NCBI GenBank assembly: GCA_001717545.1
Contig: CP017039.1
Coordinates: 744,001 to 808,000 of the forward strand
DNA length: 64,000 bases
Direction of reading: 5' to 3'
Source of the DNA: Anaerolineaceae bacterium oral taxon 439
Lineage (GTDB): Bacteria; Chloroflexota; Anaerolineae; Anaerolineales; Anaerolineaceae
Shown: in pieces, positions 1 through 8,776 of the stretch
How positions within the stretch are numbered: the stretch's first letter is position 1
Layout of the letters: every line of letters starts with the position of its first letter
Made by a program: the position numbers and the translations under genes
Notes under the pieces: model-generated
Told to the model about the DNA's origin: nothing
What the model saw: only the letters and a program-made list of their open reading frames with translations
Databases searched by the model: none

Positions 1-106
1 CCTGATTCGAGCGGTTTTGACCAGGAGGATTTTCGATCCGGAACGGCGTATAATTGATATAAGTTTCAATCCTGAAGCGTAAGGGCGTACGGGGGAAGGG
101 AGCTGG

Positions 107-619
107 ATGAGCGAAGCGAAAGAAGAGAAATTGGACGTCAGAAAAAAGAAGAAAAAGCCAAGAGTCCGGTCGTCAGCGAAGGCGATCATCCTTCGGGACG
201 GGAGCCTCCTGGCGCAGCGCTGCGATTTTGGCGACGGTATCGTTTGCTACCTGCTCCCCGGCGGGGGACAGAAATTCGGAGAATCGCTTCACGACGCGCT
301 TCGGCGCGAGGTTCTGGAAGAAACCGGCGCGGAGATCGAGATCGGCCCGCTTGTCTGGATTCGGGATTATATCGGACGGAACCATGAGTTCGCCGAAGAG
401 GACCCGGATACGCATCAGGTTTCACATTATTTTCTCTGCGAACTGGTATCCGGGCCGGACGGCGCGCGCGCGTCGAACCCCGATTCGGTTCAGGTCGGGT
501 TGAATTGGATCCCGCTGACCGAAATCAGGTCGGCGAACCTGTACCCGAAAGCGCTGAAAGCGCGTTTCAGCGCGGATGGATGGATCGAGGGCGAGGTTTA
601 CGCTGGGGACGTCAATTAA
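107..619 (+). CDS. NUDIX hydrolase
   Basis: A 170-residue protein with a full NUDIX box at about residues 53-75: GGxxxxGE, then RREVLEETGA, which carries the glutamates that bind the catalytic metal. Family members hydrolyse nucleoside diphosphates linked to another group; the substrate cannot be read from the sequence. The first 20 or so residues are very rich in lysine and arginine (KKKKKPRVR), which is an unusual basic tail ahead of the fold. The ATG at 107 is preceded by a good ribosome binding site (AAGGGAG). A TATAAT at 49-54 could be its -10 element but no convincing -35 is visible. The next gene starts 166 bases downstream and is not obviously linked. Confidence 0.85.
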   Translation: MSEAKEEKLDVRKKKKKPRVRSSAKAIILRDGSLLAQRCDFGDGIVCYLLPGGGQKFGESLHDALRREVLEETGAEIEIGPLVWIRDYIGRNHEFAEEDPDTHQVSHYFLCELVSGPDGARASNPDSVQVGLNWIPLTEIRSANLYPKALKARFSADGWIEGEVYAGDVN

Positions 620-785
620 GACGGCGTTGAGCGAACTGGCGGCTTTTATTGGGATTGGTTTAATTCTTGCACTTGTAAATAGCAGGCTAAAACATCCGTT
701 TCTGGATGAATTATTCCGCAGGATTGGAAATAGCCGAGAAACTTGCGGGCATGCCGCAATCGAAAAAGTTATGCCGGAGGCAGAT

Positions 786-1751
786 ATGAAGCAATATAAA
801 AGTATGATTTTCGTTCTTGTCATGATGATCGCGGTGCTGATTGTCAGTACCGCAGCCGTCGACGCCCAATCGGCGTCTATACCGGCGTATACGATTACCA
901 GCGTTACCGCCGGATTGGAAGTCACGGTCCAGACGAAGGATTTCCCCGCGAGTACGGATTTCGTCGTCCGGATGCGCGATTTTGACGCGGGCGGCAACGC
1001 GATGAGCGTTGCGAGGTTTAATTCCGGCGCCGGCGGCGCGTTCGGGCTGGCGCTTCCGATTCCGTCGGAAGTCGCGGGCGCGCGGACGATCGAAATGACG
1101 ATCGTTTCGGCCTCGGACCCGTTCGGGCTCAGTATCACGTCGCAGTTCGCGAACGGCGGGCCAGGCGGTAAAGTCAGCTGCAACTACAGCGTCATTCCGA
1201 CGTTTAATCTCGACGCGGTCGCGAAAAACGGGAGCGTCACGGTTACGACCGCTAAATTTCCGCCGAATTCGACGTTCAAGGTTAAGATGGGCGTGATTAC
1301 CGGCGGGTCGATCGTTCGCTATGGGATTAAGGGGTTCTCGACGTACGAGCTTCCGGATCCGTACTATGACGGGTCAATCGGGCCGATCGTTCCGTTGCCG
1401 TGGAATCTTCCGTATGTGCCCATTGATCCTTCGTTATATACGTATAATCTCCCGGATCCCGTCGTTCCGCCCTGCTGGCCGACCGGGCAGGACTGCGCTT
1501 ATACAACGATTACCGTTCCGGGCAGCGGGACGATTTTCAGCGGGATCGAAGTCGGTACGTACGAGTCGATCGATGGCTCGCCCCAGACGGTCTCGTATCC
1601 GATCCCCACGGAGCTTAAAGACGTTTCCCCGATCATCCTCCGTTTCGAGGATCAGGGTCCCTGCGGAATCTATTCGTTCGGTTATTTCTGGAACGCGGAT
1701 TTCCCCGTCGCGGGTACGGTTCCGACCGTCGAGATTCAGCCGATCCGGTAG
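786..1751 (+). CDS. Secreted protein with two beta-type repeats, function unknown
   Basis: A 321-residue protein. I start it at the ATG at 786 because GGAGG lies 5 bases upstream and the translation then begins with a signal peptide (MKQYK, a hydrophobic stretch, then VDAQSAS); the open frame continues upstream to 576 without support. The mature part has two related units, one with VTVQTKDFPASTDFVVRM and one with VTVTTAKFPPNSTFKVKMG, each followed by a Gly-rich stretch. A proline-rich insertion with many Tyr residues (about residues 185-235) follows the second unit. From memory such FP..xxFxVxMG units occur in secreted Anaerolineae proteins, but I cannot name a characterised function. There are three cysteines in the mature protein and no C-terminal anchor. 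Confidence 0.7.
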   Translation: MKQYKSMIFVLVMMIAVLIVSTAAVDAQSASIPAYTITSVTAGLEVTVQTKDFPASTDFVVRMRDFDAGGNAMSVARFNSGAGGAFGLALPIPSEVAGARTIEMTIVSASDPFGLSITSQFANGGPGGKVSCNYSVIPTFNLDAVAKNGSVTVTTAKFPPNSTFKVKMGVITGGSIVRYGIKGFSTYELPDPYYDGSIGPIVPLPWNLPYVPIDPSLYTYNLPDPVVPPCWPTGQDCAYTTITVPGSGTIFSGIEVGTYESIDGSPQTVSYPIPTELKDVSPIILRFEDQGPCGIYSFGYFWNADFPVAGTVPTVEIQPIR

Positions 1752-1841
1752 GTAATAAATCCGGAACGGAAAGGCCCATAGCCGGAACGGCGCGGGGCGG
1801 GTCTCCTGCGGCGGCGCAGGATGATCCAGGGTTTCAAATTG

Positions 1842-1891
1842 CCGGCGGATTGCCAGATACCTCGAATGGGGCGGCGATCCGTCGGTTTTTT
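1842..1891 (+). terminator. Terminator-like hairpin in the aroF leader, possible attenuator
   Basis: The arms 1842-1854 (CCGGCGGATTGCC) and 1873-1885 (GGCGATCCGTCGG) form a 13-base stem with two G-U pairs, followed directly by six T. The aroF ribosome binding site (GAGAGGAG) starts only about 6 bases after the T run, so no promoter fits between. Either it ends the upstream transcript and aroF depends on read-through, or it is an attenuator of the aro operon. A smaller hairpin (CCTGCG/CGCAGG, 1805-1820) and a 9-base direct repeat CCGGAACGG (1761 and 1782) lie upstream. No T-box consensus was found. Confidence 0.7.
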
Positions 1892-1908
1892 GTTCAGAGA
1901 GGAGATCT

Positions 1909-2934
1909 ATGATTGTAGTCTTGAAGAAGGATCCGGACGAACGTCAGCTCGATAATTTAATCCAGTGGCTTAAGAGTTTAAACCTGGATGTTCATCTGAG
2001 TTCCGGGATCAACACGACGATCGTCGGGCTGGTCGGGGACACATCGGTCGTCGATATCGACCTGATCCGTGCGCTCGATATCGTTTCCGACGTTAAACGC
2101 GTTCAGGAGCCGTATAAAAACGCTAATCGCAAGTTTCATCCGGACGATACGGTTATCGAGGTCAGCGGGATTAAGATCGGCGGCGGAAACCGCGTCCTGA
2201 TGGCCGGGCCCTGTTCCGTTGAATCCGAGGATCAGATCGTCGAAATCGCGAAACGCGTCAAGGCCGCGGGCGCGGCTTTTTTACGCGGCGGCGCGTTCAA
2301 GCCGCGGTCCTCGCCATACGCTTTTCAGGGGCTGGGAAAGGTTGGGCTGGAGCTGCTGAAAGTCGCGCGGGCGGAAACGGGGCTGCCGATTGTGACGGAG
2401 CTGATGACCTCGTCGCAGCTGCCGCTTTTCGACGATATCGACGTGATTCAGATCGGCGCGCGCAACATGCAGAATTTTGACCTGCTGAAGGACGTCGGAC
2501 ACAGCGATAAACCCGTCCTGCTCAAGCGCGGGCTGGCGAATACGCTGGAGGAATTGCTGATGAGCGCCGAATATATCATGGCGAACGGCAACCACAATGT
2601 GATGCTCTGTGAGCGCGGGTTCCGGACGTTTGAAACCGCCATGCGGAATACGCTCGATCTCGCCGCCATCCCCTACCTGAAAGAAAAGTCGCATTTGCCC
2701 GTGATCGTCGATCCGAGCCACGCGACCGGAGCGGCGGCGCTGATTAAGCCGGTCTCGCTGGCGGCGACGGTCGTCGGCGCGGATGGGCTGATTATCGAAG
2801 TGCATAATAATCCGGCGAAAGCGTTCAGCGATGGGAAGCAGTCGCTGACGCCGGACGCGTTCGACGACGTCGCACGCTCGGTCCGGCAGCTCTATCCATA
2901 CGCTTACGATTTATGGAAAGAGGGACGGTTATGA
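1909..2934 (+). CDS. aroF: 3-deoxy-7-phosphoheptulonate (DAHP) synthase, type I-beta
   Basis: Catalyses the first step of the shikimate pathway, condensing phosphoenolpyruvate and erythrose 4-phosphate. The 341 residues comprise an N-terminal ferredoxin-like regulatory domain (about 1-75) and a KDO8P/DAHP-synthase barrel with GPCSVES, the PEP-binding KPRSSPYAFQGLG, IGARNMQNF, LLKRG and DPSHATG. This architecture is that of the Thermotoga maritima enzyme, where the N-terminal domain mediates feedback inhibition by tyrosine; the same control is inferred here. The ATG at 1909 has the strong site GAGAGGAG. It is the first gene of an eight-gene operon and overlaps tyrA by four bases (ATGA), so the two are probably translationally coupled. 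Confidence 0.95.
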   Translation: MIVVLKKDPDERQLDNLIQWLKSLNLDVHLSSGINTTIVGLVGDTSVVDIDLIRALDIVSDVKRVQEPYKNANRKFHPDDTVIEVSGIKIGGGNRVLMAGPCSVESEDQIVEIAKRVKAAGAAFLRGGAFKPRSSPYAFQGLGKVGLELLKVARAETGLPIVTELMTSSQLPLFDDIDVIQIGARNMQNFDLLKDVGHSDKPVLLKRGLANTLEELLMSAEYIMANGNHNVMLCERGFRTFETAMRNTLDLAAIPYLKEKSHLPVIVDPSHATGAAALIKPVSLAATVVGADGLIIEVHNNPAKAFSDGKQSLTPDAFDDVARSVRQLYPYAYDLWKEGRL

Positions 2935-3773
2935 AGATCGGGATTATCGGGTTGGGCTTAATTGGCGGCTCGATGGCGAAGGCGCTGAAAAACCGGACGG
3001 AAAACGTTGTCTTTGGCTATGATCAGTCCGAATCGATCCGGCTCAGGGCGCGATTGCTGGACGCGATCGACGGCGAGCTTACCGTGGAGAATATCGGAGA
3101 GATGGACGTCATTCTCGTCGCGCTCTATCCGAAAGCGGCGATCGAGGCGGTTCGTGAAAACGCGCCGCGGTTTAAGAAAGGCTGCGTCGTGATGGATCTC
3201 TGCGGTGTGAAAGAGGCGGTCTGCGAACCGATTCGCCGCTTCGCGGAAGAGAACGGTTTTACGTATATCGGGGCGCACCCGATGGCCGGACGCGAGTTTT
3301 CGGGGTTCAGTTATTCGACCGATACGCTTTTCGACGGCGCGTCGATGATCCTCGTTCCGTTCAGCGGTACGGCGATCCAGACGGTTCAGGCGGTCAAGCA
3401 GCTTTTTACCGCGATCGGATTCACGAATATTCAGATCTCAACGCCGGAGGAGCATGACCGCATGATTGCGTTCACGTCGCAGCTGGCGCATGTCGTTTCC
3501 AGCGCGTATATCAAGAGTCCGACCGCGCTGCATCATATCGGTTTCTCCGCCGGTTCGTATCGGGACATGACGCGGGTCGCCAGGCTGAACGAAGCGATGT
3601 GGACCGAGCTGTTCATGGAGAATCCGACGTATCTGGTCGAAGAGATCGATACGCTGATCGCGAATTTACAGGCTTACCGCGACGCGCTCGCGGCCGGCGA
3701 CCGGGACCGCGTTTATCATCTTCTGAAAGAGGGGCGCGAGCGGAAAGCGATTATCGACGGCGGCGGGTCATGA
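2931..3773 (+). CDS. tyrA: Prephenate dehydrogenase
   Basis: Oxidatively decarboxylates prephenate to 4-hydroxyphenylpyruvate in tyrosine synthesis. The 280-residue protein starts with the dinucleotide-binding motif IGIIGLGLIGGSMA and has the family signature HPMAGREFSG near residue 115-125. I place the start at ATG 2931, inside the aroF stop (ATGA), rather than at the upstream GTG-type codon at 2913, because the Rossmann strand then begins at residue 2 and a purine-rich site (AAAGAGGGA) lies just upstream. No ACT or chorismate mutase domain is attached; a separate chorismate mutase lies further down the operon. No prephenate dehydratase is present in this window, so the phenylalanine branch must be encoded elsewhere. 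Confidence 0.93.
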   Translation: MKIGIIGLGLIGGSMAKALKNRTENVVFGYDQSESIRLRARLLDAIDGELTVENIGEMDVILVALYPKAAIEAVRENAPRFKKGCVVMDLCGVKEAVCEPIRRFAEENGFTYIGAHPMAGREFSGFSYSTDTLFDGASMILVPFSGTAIQTVQAVKQLFTAIGFTNIQISTPEEHDRMIAFTSQLAHVVSSAYIKSPTALHHIGFSAGSYRDMTRVARLNEAMWTELFMENPTYLVEEIDTLIANLQAYRDALAAGDRDRVYHLLKEGRERKAIIDGGGS

Positions 3774-4855
3774 GCGCGGGCGGGGAAGAGGCCCGGACGC
3801 GGCGGGTCCCGGTCGAAACGTCGCAGGGGGCTTATGAGGTGACGATCGGGCGCGGGTTGACCGCCCGGCTGGGCGCAATGATCCGAGAGCGGTTCGGCGC
3901 GCCGCGGATCGGCGTTATTTCCGATTCGACGGTCGCCTCGCTGTATCGGGAAACGCTGAGCGCGTCGCTGGCGGAAGCGGGATTGGACGTCCGGTTTTTC
4001 GATTTTCCTGCGGGTGAATCGCGAAAGACGTTTGAAACGGTCGGCGCGGCGCTCGATTTCCTGGCGCGGGAGCGGTTTACCCGAAGCGATTTCGTTCTGG
4101 CGTTCGGCGGCGGCGTCCCGGGCGATCTGGCTGGCTTTGCCGCGGCGATTTACCTGCGCGGGGTCCGTTTTCTTCAGGTCCCGACGACGCTCCTGGCCGC
4201 GGTCGATTCGTCGGTCGGCGGGAAAACGGGCGTCGACCTTCCGCAGGGTAAGAATCTCGCCGGCGCATTCTGGCAGCCGTCGGCGGTGTACTGCGATCCG
4301 GATTTCTTCCGGACGCTTCCGGACGAACGGGTCGCCGAAGGTTACGCCGAGATGATTAAGCATGGCCTGATCGCCGACGAAGCGTACCTGCGGCGTCTGG
4401 AGACGCTCGGTCCGGGGGATGGGATCGAGGAGATAATCGCGCGATCTGTCGAGATCAAGGCTTCGTTCGTCGCCGCCGATACGCGCGATACCGGGCTGAG
4501 GCAGACGTTAAATTTCGGTCATACGTTCGGTCACGCGATCGAAAAGGTTTCGGCCTACAGCGTCAGCCATGGCTCGGCGGTGGCGATCGGGATGATGATG
4601 GCGTGCCGGGCGGCGGATCGGCTTGGGCTTTCCGAATCGTCGATGACGGCGCGGCTGGAAGCGCTGCTGCGGCTGTACCGCCTCCCAACCGGGACGGCTT
4701 ACGGGGCGGAGGAGCTCGCCGGCGCGGCGCTTAGCGATAAAAAGCGGAGCGGCGAGACGATTCAATTCGTTTTTCCGATCCGCGCCGGGGCGGCCGCGCT
4801 CGTTCCGGTCCCGGCCGCCGATATCCCGCGGGTTTTCCGGCTGGGGCTCAGTTAG
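3770..4855 (+). CDS. aroB: 3-dehydroquinate synthase
   Basis: Converts DAHP to 3-dehydroquinate, using NAD and a divalent metal in the active site. The 361-residue protein has the family hallmarks FGGGVPGDLAGFAAA, RGVRFLQVPTTLLAAVDSSVGGKTG, and the metal ligands EMIKHG region and NFGHTFGHAIE. The open frame runs upstream to 3599, but ATG 3770 overlaps the tyrA stop by four bases and gives a normal family length. The N-terminal 20 residues before the fold are poorly conserved in character. Its C-terminus is followed after 12 bases by aroA. Translation coupling to tyrA is likely from the ATGA overlap. Confidence 0.95.
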   Translation: MSAGGEEARTRRVPVETSQGAYEVTIGRGLTARLGAMIRERFGAPRIGVISDSTVASLYRETLSASLAEAGLDVRFFDFPAGESRKTFETVGAALDFLARERFTRSDFVLAFGGGVPGDLAGFAAAIYLRGVRFLQVPTTLLAAVDSSVGGKTGVDLPQGKNLAGAFWQPSAVYCDPDFFRTLPDERVAEGYAEMIKHGLIADEAYLRRLETLGPGDGIEEIIARSVEIKASFVAADTRDTGLRQTLNFGHTFGHAIEKVSAYSVSHGSAVAIGMMMACRAADRLGLSESSMTARLEALLRLYRLPTGTAYGAEELAGAALSDKKRSGETIQFVFPIRAGAAALVPVPAADIPRVFRLGLS

Positions 4856-4867
4856 AGGAGAAGGACG

Positions 4868-6160
4868 ATGACAGCTTCTGTGATGGTTATTCAACCAGAA
4901 TATTTATCCGGTTCGGTTCAGGCGATCCCGTCGAAATCGGACGCTCACCGGCGGCTGATCTGCGCTGCGCTCTCGGATAGCGAGACGGCGATTACGATCG
5001 GCCCCGATCCGCTTGGCGATGATATTCAATCGACGATTCACTGCTTACGGGCGTTGGGCGCGCGGATCGTTCGTGCCGACGACCGTCGGATCGTCGTTTA
5101 TCCGGTCCGTCACGACTTGAGCGAGCATGAGGAAGTGATTCTGGACTGCGGCGAGAGCGGGTCGACGCTTCGCTTTATCCTTCCGATCGCGGCCGCGTTG
5201 GGCCAGAGGGCGACGGTTATCGGGCATGGCCGGCTCCCAGAGCGTCCGATCGACGAGCTGATAGCTTCGCTGGCAGGGAACGGCGCGGTTTTTTCCTCGG
5301 ATCGGCTTCCGCTGAAGATTGGCGGCCAGCTTCACGCGGGGTCGTTCCGGCTCTCGGGGGGTGTTTCTTCGCAATACGTTTCGGGGCTCCTTTTCGCGCT
5401 GCCGCTCCTTTCCGGACCGTCCCGGATCGAGCTGACGACGCCGCTGGAATCGGTGGCATACGTCGATATGACGCTCAGGACGCTTCGCGAGTCCGGCGTC
5501 CGAATCGAAGTTGACGCGAACGATTACCGGATCCCGGAGGGTCAGAAGTTCGACATGCCGGAGCAGGTCATGATCGAAGGCGACTGGTCCAACGGGGCTT
5601 TTTTCCTGGCGGCCGGGGCGATGAATACGCCGGTTAATGTCGCGGGGTTGTCTCCGACGTCGGCACAGCCGGACGTGAAGATTATCGAGGCGATTAACGA
5701 TTTCGGTTCGGACGCGATCCGGGTCCGAAATGGCTATTCGGTGTTCTCCAGGCCGATGCGCGGGATCGTTTTTTCGGCGCGCAATACGCCGGATCTGGTC
5801 CCGATCATTTCGGTTTTAGCCTGCGCGGCGCAGGGGACGACGCGGATTATCAACGCCGGACGCCTTCGGTTTAAAGAGTCGGACCGGCTTCGGACCGTCA
5901 GCGTGAACCTCCGGGCGTTGGGCGCGGAGATTGAGGAGGACGCCGATTCGCTGACGATCCGTGGCGGGGGGACGCTCCGCGGCGGCGAGGTCGACGGAAG
6001 CGGGGACCATCGGATCGTTATGGCGATGGCGGTTGCGTCGACGATCTGCGAAGAGCCGGTTGTGATCCGGGGGTGGGAAGCGGTCGAAAAGAGTTATCCG
6101 ACCTTTTTTGAGGATTTTAGGAGTCTGGGCGGGGTGGCTGATGTTCTCGATCGGGAGTAG
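4868..6160 (+). CDS. aroA: 5-enolpyruvylshikimate-3-phosphate synthase
   Basis: Transfers the enolpyruvyl group of PEP to shikimate 3-phosphate. The 430-residue protein has the phosphate-binding SKSDAHRRLICAAL near residue 22-35, a GESGSTLRFILP stretch (about 96-107), and the C-terminal RLRFKESDRL and GGEVDGSGDHRIVMA signatures. The active-site loop reads ESGSTLRF, where class I enzymes have NAGTAxRP; this deviates from the classical glyphosate-sensitive motif, as seen in several anaerobe lineages. The start has GAGGAGAAGG 5-8 bases upstream. The end overlaps aroC by 20 bases. Confidence 0.95.
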   Translation: MTASVMVIQPEYLSGSVQAIPSKSDAHRRLICAALSDSETAITIGPDPLGDDIQSTIHCLRALGARIVRADDRRIVVYPVRHDLSEHEEVILDCGESGSTLRFILPIAAALGQRATVIGHGRLPERPIDELIASLAGNGAVFSSDRLPLKIGGQLHAGSFRLSGGVSSQYVSGLLFALPLLSGPSRIELTTPLESVAYVDMTLRTLRESGVRIEVDANDYRIPEGQKFDMPEQVMIEGDWSNGAFFLAAGAMNTPVNVAGLSPTSAQPDVKIIEAINDFGSDAIRVRNGYSVFSRPMRGIVFSARNTPDLVPIISVLACAAQGTTRIINAGRLRFKESDRLRTVSVNLRALGAEIEEDADSLTIRGGGTLRGGEVDGSGDHRIVMAMAVASTICEEPVVIRGWEAVEKSYPTFFEDFRSLGGVADVLDRE

Positions 6161-7232
6161 GTTCAGGCTGACGATTTTCGGTCAGTCGCATTCGCGGGCG
6201 ATCGGCGGCGTCGTCGAAGGGATTCCCGCCGGGACGCGGCTCGATCTGGACGCGATCCGCGCTTTTGCGGCGCGCCGGGCTCCGGGCCGGGAGCTGACGA
6301 CGCCGCGAACGGAAGCGGACGAACCGGTTCTGCTGTCGGGGGTCGATGAGCGGAATGTCTGCTGCGGCGCGCCGCTCGCGTTCCAGATCGAAAATACAGA
6401 TACGCGGCCGCGCGATTACGCCCGTCTCCGGGACGTCCCGCGCCCGATGCATTCCGATTACGCGGCGGCGGTCAGGTACCATGGGTTTAACGATATCCGC
6501 GGCGGCGGCCAGTTTTCCGGACGGCTGACCGCGCCGCTCTGTTTCGCCGGGGCGATCGCGGCGGGGCTGTTATCCGAACGCGGGATCGCCGTCGGTTCGC
6601 ATGTGGCTTCGGTCGGGCCGGTCGACGACGAGCGCTTCGATCCGCTGAACGTCGGCGCGGAACAGTTGGCGTCGCTGCGGAAGATGACGCTGCCGGTGCT
6701 GTCGGAGAGGGCGGGGAACGCGATGCGCGCGCTGATCGAGGAGGTCCGCGCGGACGGGGATTCGGTCGGCGGGACGATTGAATGCGCCGCAGTGGGCCTT
6801 CCGGCGGGCTGGGGCGATCCGATTTTTGACGGCGTTGAAAATCTTCTAGCTCGGGCGCTTTTCGCGATTCCGGCGGTTAAAGGCGTCGAATTCGGCGCGG
6901 GGTTCGACTCGGCGCGGATGCGCGGGTCGGCGCATAACGACGCTTTTGAGATCGGCGATGCCGGTTCGATCCGGACGCGTTCGAACCGGCATGGCGGTAT
7001 TTTGGGCGGGATCACGACCGGAATGCCGCTCGTTTTCAGGGCTGCGATAAAGCCGACGCCGTCGATCGCGATCGAACAGGATTCGGTCTCTCTTTCGCGG
7101 CGGGAAAACGTAAAGCTGACCGTCGCGGGGCGGCACGATCCCTGTATCGCGCTGCGGGCTTATCCGGCGGTCGAGGCGGCCGCGGCGCTCGTTTTAGCCG
7201 ACCTGATGACAGACGGCGGAAAGGCGGGGTAG
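6141..7232 (+). CDS. aroC: Chorismate synthase
   Basis: Performs the last common step of the pathway, the FMN-dependent 1,4-elimination of phosphate from EPSP to give chorismate. The 363-residue protein begins FSIGSRFRLTIFGQSHSRAIGG, matching the usual FGxSHG start with a serine in place of glycine. Further signatures are RGGGQFSGRLTAPLCFAG, the DSVGG segment and GSAHNDAF. I prefer ATG 6141 over the more upstream codon at 6108 because it places the first beta strand at the N-terminus as in the family. It begins inside the end of aroA. The next gene follows after six bases. Confidence 0.94.
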   Translation: MFSIGSRFRLTIFGQSHSRAIGGVVEGIPAGTRLDLDAIRAFAARRAPGRELTTPRTEADEPVLLSGVDERNVCCGAPLAFQIENTDTRPRDYARLRDVPRPMHSDYAAAVRYHGFNDIRGGGQFSGRLTAPLCFAGAIAAGLLSERGIAVGSHVASVGPVDDERFDPLNVGAEQLASLRKMTLPVLSERAGNAMRALIEEVRADGDSVGGTIECAAVGLPAGWGDPIFDGVENLLARALFAIPAVKGVEFGAGFDSARMRGSAHNDAFEIGDAGSIRTRSNRHGGILGGITTGMPLVFRAAIKPTPSIAIEQDSVSLSRRENVKLTVAGRHDPCIALRAYPAVEAAAALVLADLMTDGGKAG

Positions 7233-7238
7233 AGGAAA

Positions 7239-7547
7239 ATGGACCTTCAGCGCACGCGATTGGCGATCGACCGGATCGATCGTGAAATGGTCGGGTTGAT
7301 GTGCGAGCGGATGCGGCTTGCGGCGGAGATTGCCGCCTATAAACGGGAAAATGGCCTTCCGGTCGGCGATCCGGCGCGGGAGCGGGAAATTCTGGAGCGC
7401 GCCGCCGCGCAAGCCGGGCCGGAGCTGGCGCGGTATATCGAGGCTTTTTACGCGGCGGTTTTTGAAATCAGCAAGGGCTATCAGACGGAGCTGATCGCCG
7501 CGGCTCCGCCGCTCAGCGGCCCGGAAAAGGGCGCATGTACGGATTAA
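7239..7547 (+). CDS. Chorismate mutase, AroQ class
   Basis: A short, free-standing chorismate mutase of 102 residues that rearranges chorismate to prephenate, feeding TyrA encoded earlier in the operon. The all-helical AroQ fold is recognisable from IDRIDREMVGLMCERMRLAAEIAAYKR-type spacing: an Arg-x3-Asp helix, Arg in MRLA, the Lys of AAYKRENG, and the Asp-x3-Arg-Glu pair in DPAREREIL. It lies six bases after aroC and overlaps the aroE-aroK fusion by 13 bases. Ribosome binding site AGAGGAAA precedes ATG 7239. Confidence 0.88.
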   Translation: MDLQRTRLAIDRIDREMVGLMCERMRLAAEIAAYKRENGLPVGDPAREREILERAAAQAGPELARYIEAFYAAVFEISKGYQTELIAAAPPLSGPEKGACTD

Positions 7548-8776
7548 TCGGGCGCCGGCTGGGGCATAGCTATTCCGCACCGATCCATCGCGCGCTGACG
7601 AACGGCGCGTACGATTACCGGCTGATCGAGGTCGAGCCCGACGCGTTAGCGGATTTCCTCAGGTCGCGGGAATTCGACGGCCTGAACGTGACGATCCCGT
7701 ATAAGCGGGCGGTGATCCCGTTTCTTGACGCGCTGACTCCGGACGCGGAACGGATCGGCGCGGTGAACACGATTTTCCGCCGCGGCGACCGCTGGATCGG
7801 CGATAATACCGATGCCGCCGGGCTGCGGTACGCGTTGGAGCGGATCGGTTTGGATCCGGGCGGGAGACGCTGCGTTATTTCAGGGAACGGCGGGACGTCG
7901 CGGACGGCGGCTGTGGTCCTGAGCGAGCTGGGCGCGGCGTCGGTTCGGCTTGTCTCCCGGCGGGAGGGGACCCCGTTTGAACGGGCGGGGACGCTTGATG
8001 ATACCGAGCTGATCGTCAACGCTACGCCGCTCGGCATGTCGCCGGAAACGGACGGCGATCCGCTCGATCTGACGCTGTTTCCGAAGCTGATCGGCGTATT
8101 CGACGCGATTTATAATCCGCTTTCGACCCGCTTTTTGCAGCGGGCGCAGCGGCTGGGCCTGATCCAGGGCTGCGGGCTGCGCATGCTCGTCGCGCAGGCG
8201 AAGGCGGCGGCGGAACGGTTCCTGGACGCTCGGTTGGATGACGGGGCGATCGAGCGCGTTTATCGGGAGCTGCGCGCCGGGACGGAGAACCTGATTCTGG
8301 TTGGAATGCCCGGGGCGGGGAAGACCGCGGTCGGACGCGCTCTGTCGGCGCTGTCGGGGAAGCCGTTCGTCGATCTGGACGCGGTTTTTGTCGAGCGCGC
8401 CGGGATGCCGATCCCGGAGTATTTCGCGCGTTTCGGCGAAGCCGCTTTTCGTCAGGTTGAAGCTGAGCTCTGCGCGGAGGTTGGGCGGAAGACCGGTCAG
8501 GTCGTCGCGACCGGCGGCGGCGTCGTTCTTCGCGAGGAGAACCGGATTCATTTGCGGCTGAATGGGTATGTCGTTTTTTTGGAACGCGAGCTTTCGAAGC
8601 TTCCGACCTCGGGACGTCCAGTGTCGCAGGCGGCCCCGTCGCTGCGGGCGTTATACGAAGAGCGGCTGCCGGCGTATCGCGCCTGCGCCGATGTCAGCGT
8701 CGTGAACGATGGATCAAAGGCGTCCGTCGCGGCGCGGATTCTTGAACTTTATCGGGAAAGGCTGGGAACGCTATGA
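7535..8776 (+). CDS. Shikimate dehydrogenase / shikimate kinase fusion
   Basis: A 413-residue bifunctional protein. Residues 1 to about 245 are an AroE-type shikimate dehydrogenase: GRRLGHSYSAPIHRAL (shikimate binding), GLNVTIPYKR, the catalytic Lys within it, NTDAAG and the NADP-binding SGNGGTSRTA. Residues from about 250 are an AroK-type kinase: Walker A GMPGAGKTAVGRAL, DLDAVF, FRQVEAEL and TGGGVVLR. The order places reduction of 3-dehydroshikimate directly before phosphorylation of shikimate, two consecutive steps. Fusion of these two is uncommon; other bacteria fuse aroK with aroB. No stop or frameshift separates the domains. The gene starts within the chorismate mutase end and overlaps aroQ by four bases. 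Confidence 0.92.
   Translation: MYGLIGRRLGHSYSAPIHRALTNGAYDYRLIEVEPDALADFLRSREFDGLNVTIPYKRAVIPFLDALTPDAERIGAVNTIFRRGDRWIGDNTDAAGLRYALERIGLDPGGRRCVISGNGGTSRTAAVVLSELGAASVRLVSRREGTPFERAGTLDDTELIVNATPLGMSPETDGDPLDLTLFPKLIGVFDAIYNPLSTRFLQRAQRLGLIQGCGLRMLVAQAKAAAERFLDARLDDGAIERVYRELRAGTENLILVGMPGAGKTAVGRALSALSGKPFVDLDAVFVERAGMPIPEYFARFGEAAFRQVEAELCAEVGRKTGQVVATGGGVVLREENRIHLRLNGYVVFLERELSKLPTSGRPVSQAAPSLRALYEERLPAYRACADVSVVNDGSKASVAARILELYRERLGTL

Noticed and set aside
1752-1908. T-box or amino-acid leader peptide for the aro operon
   Set aside because: No T-box consensus and no short frame enriched in Phe, Tyr or Trp codons was found, so only a generic attenuator is proposed.
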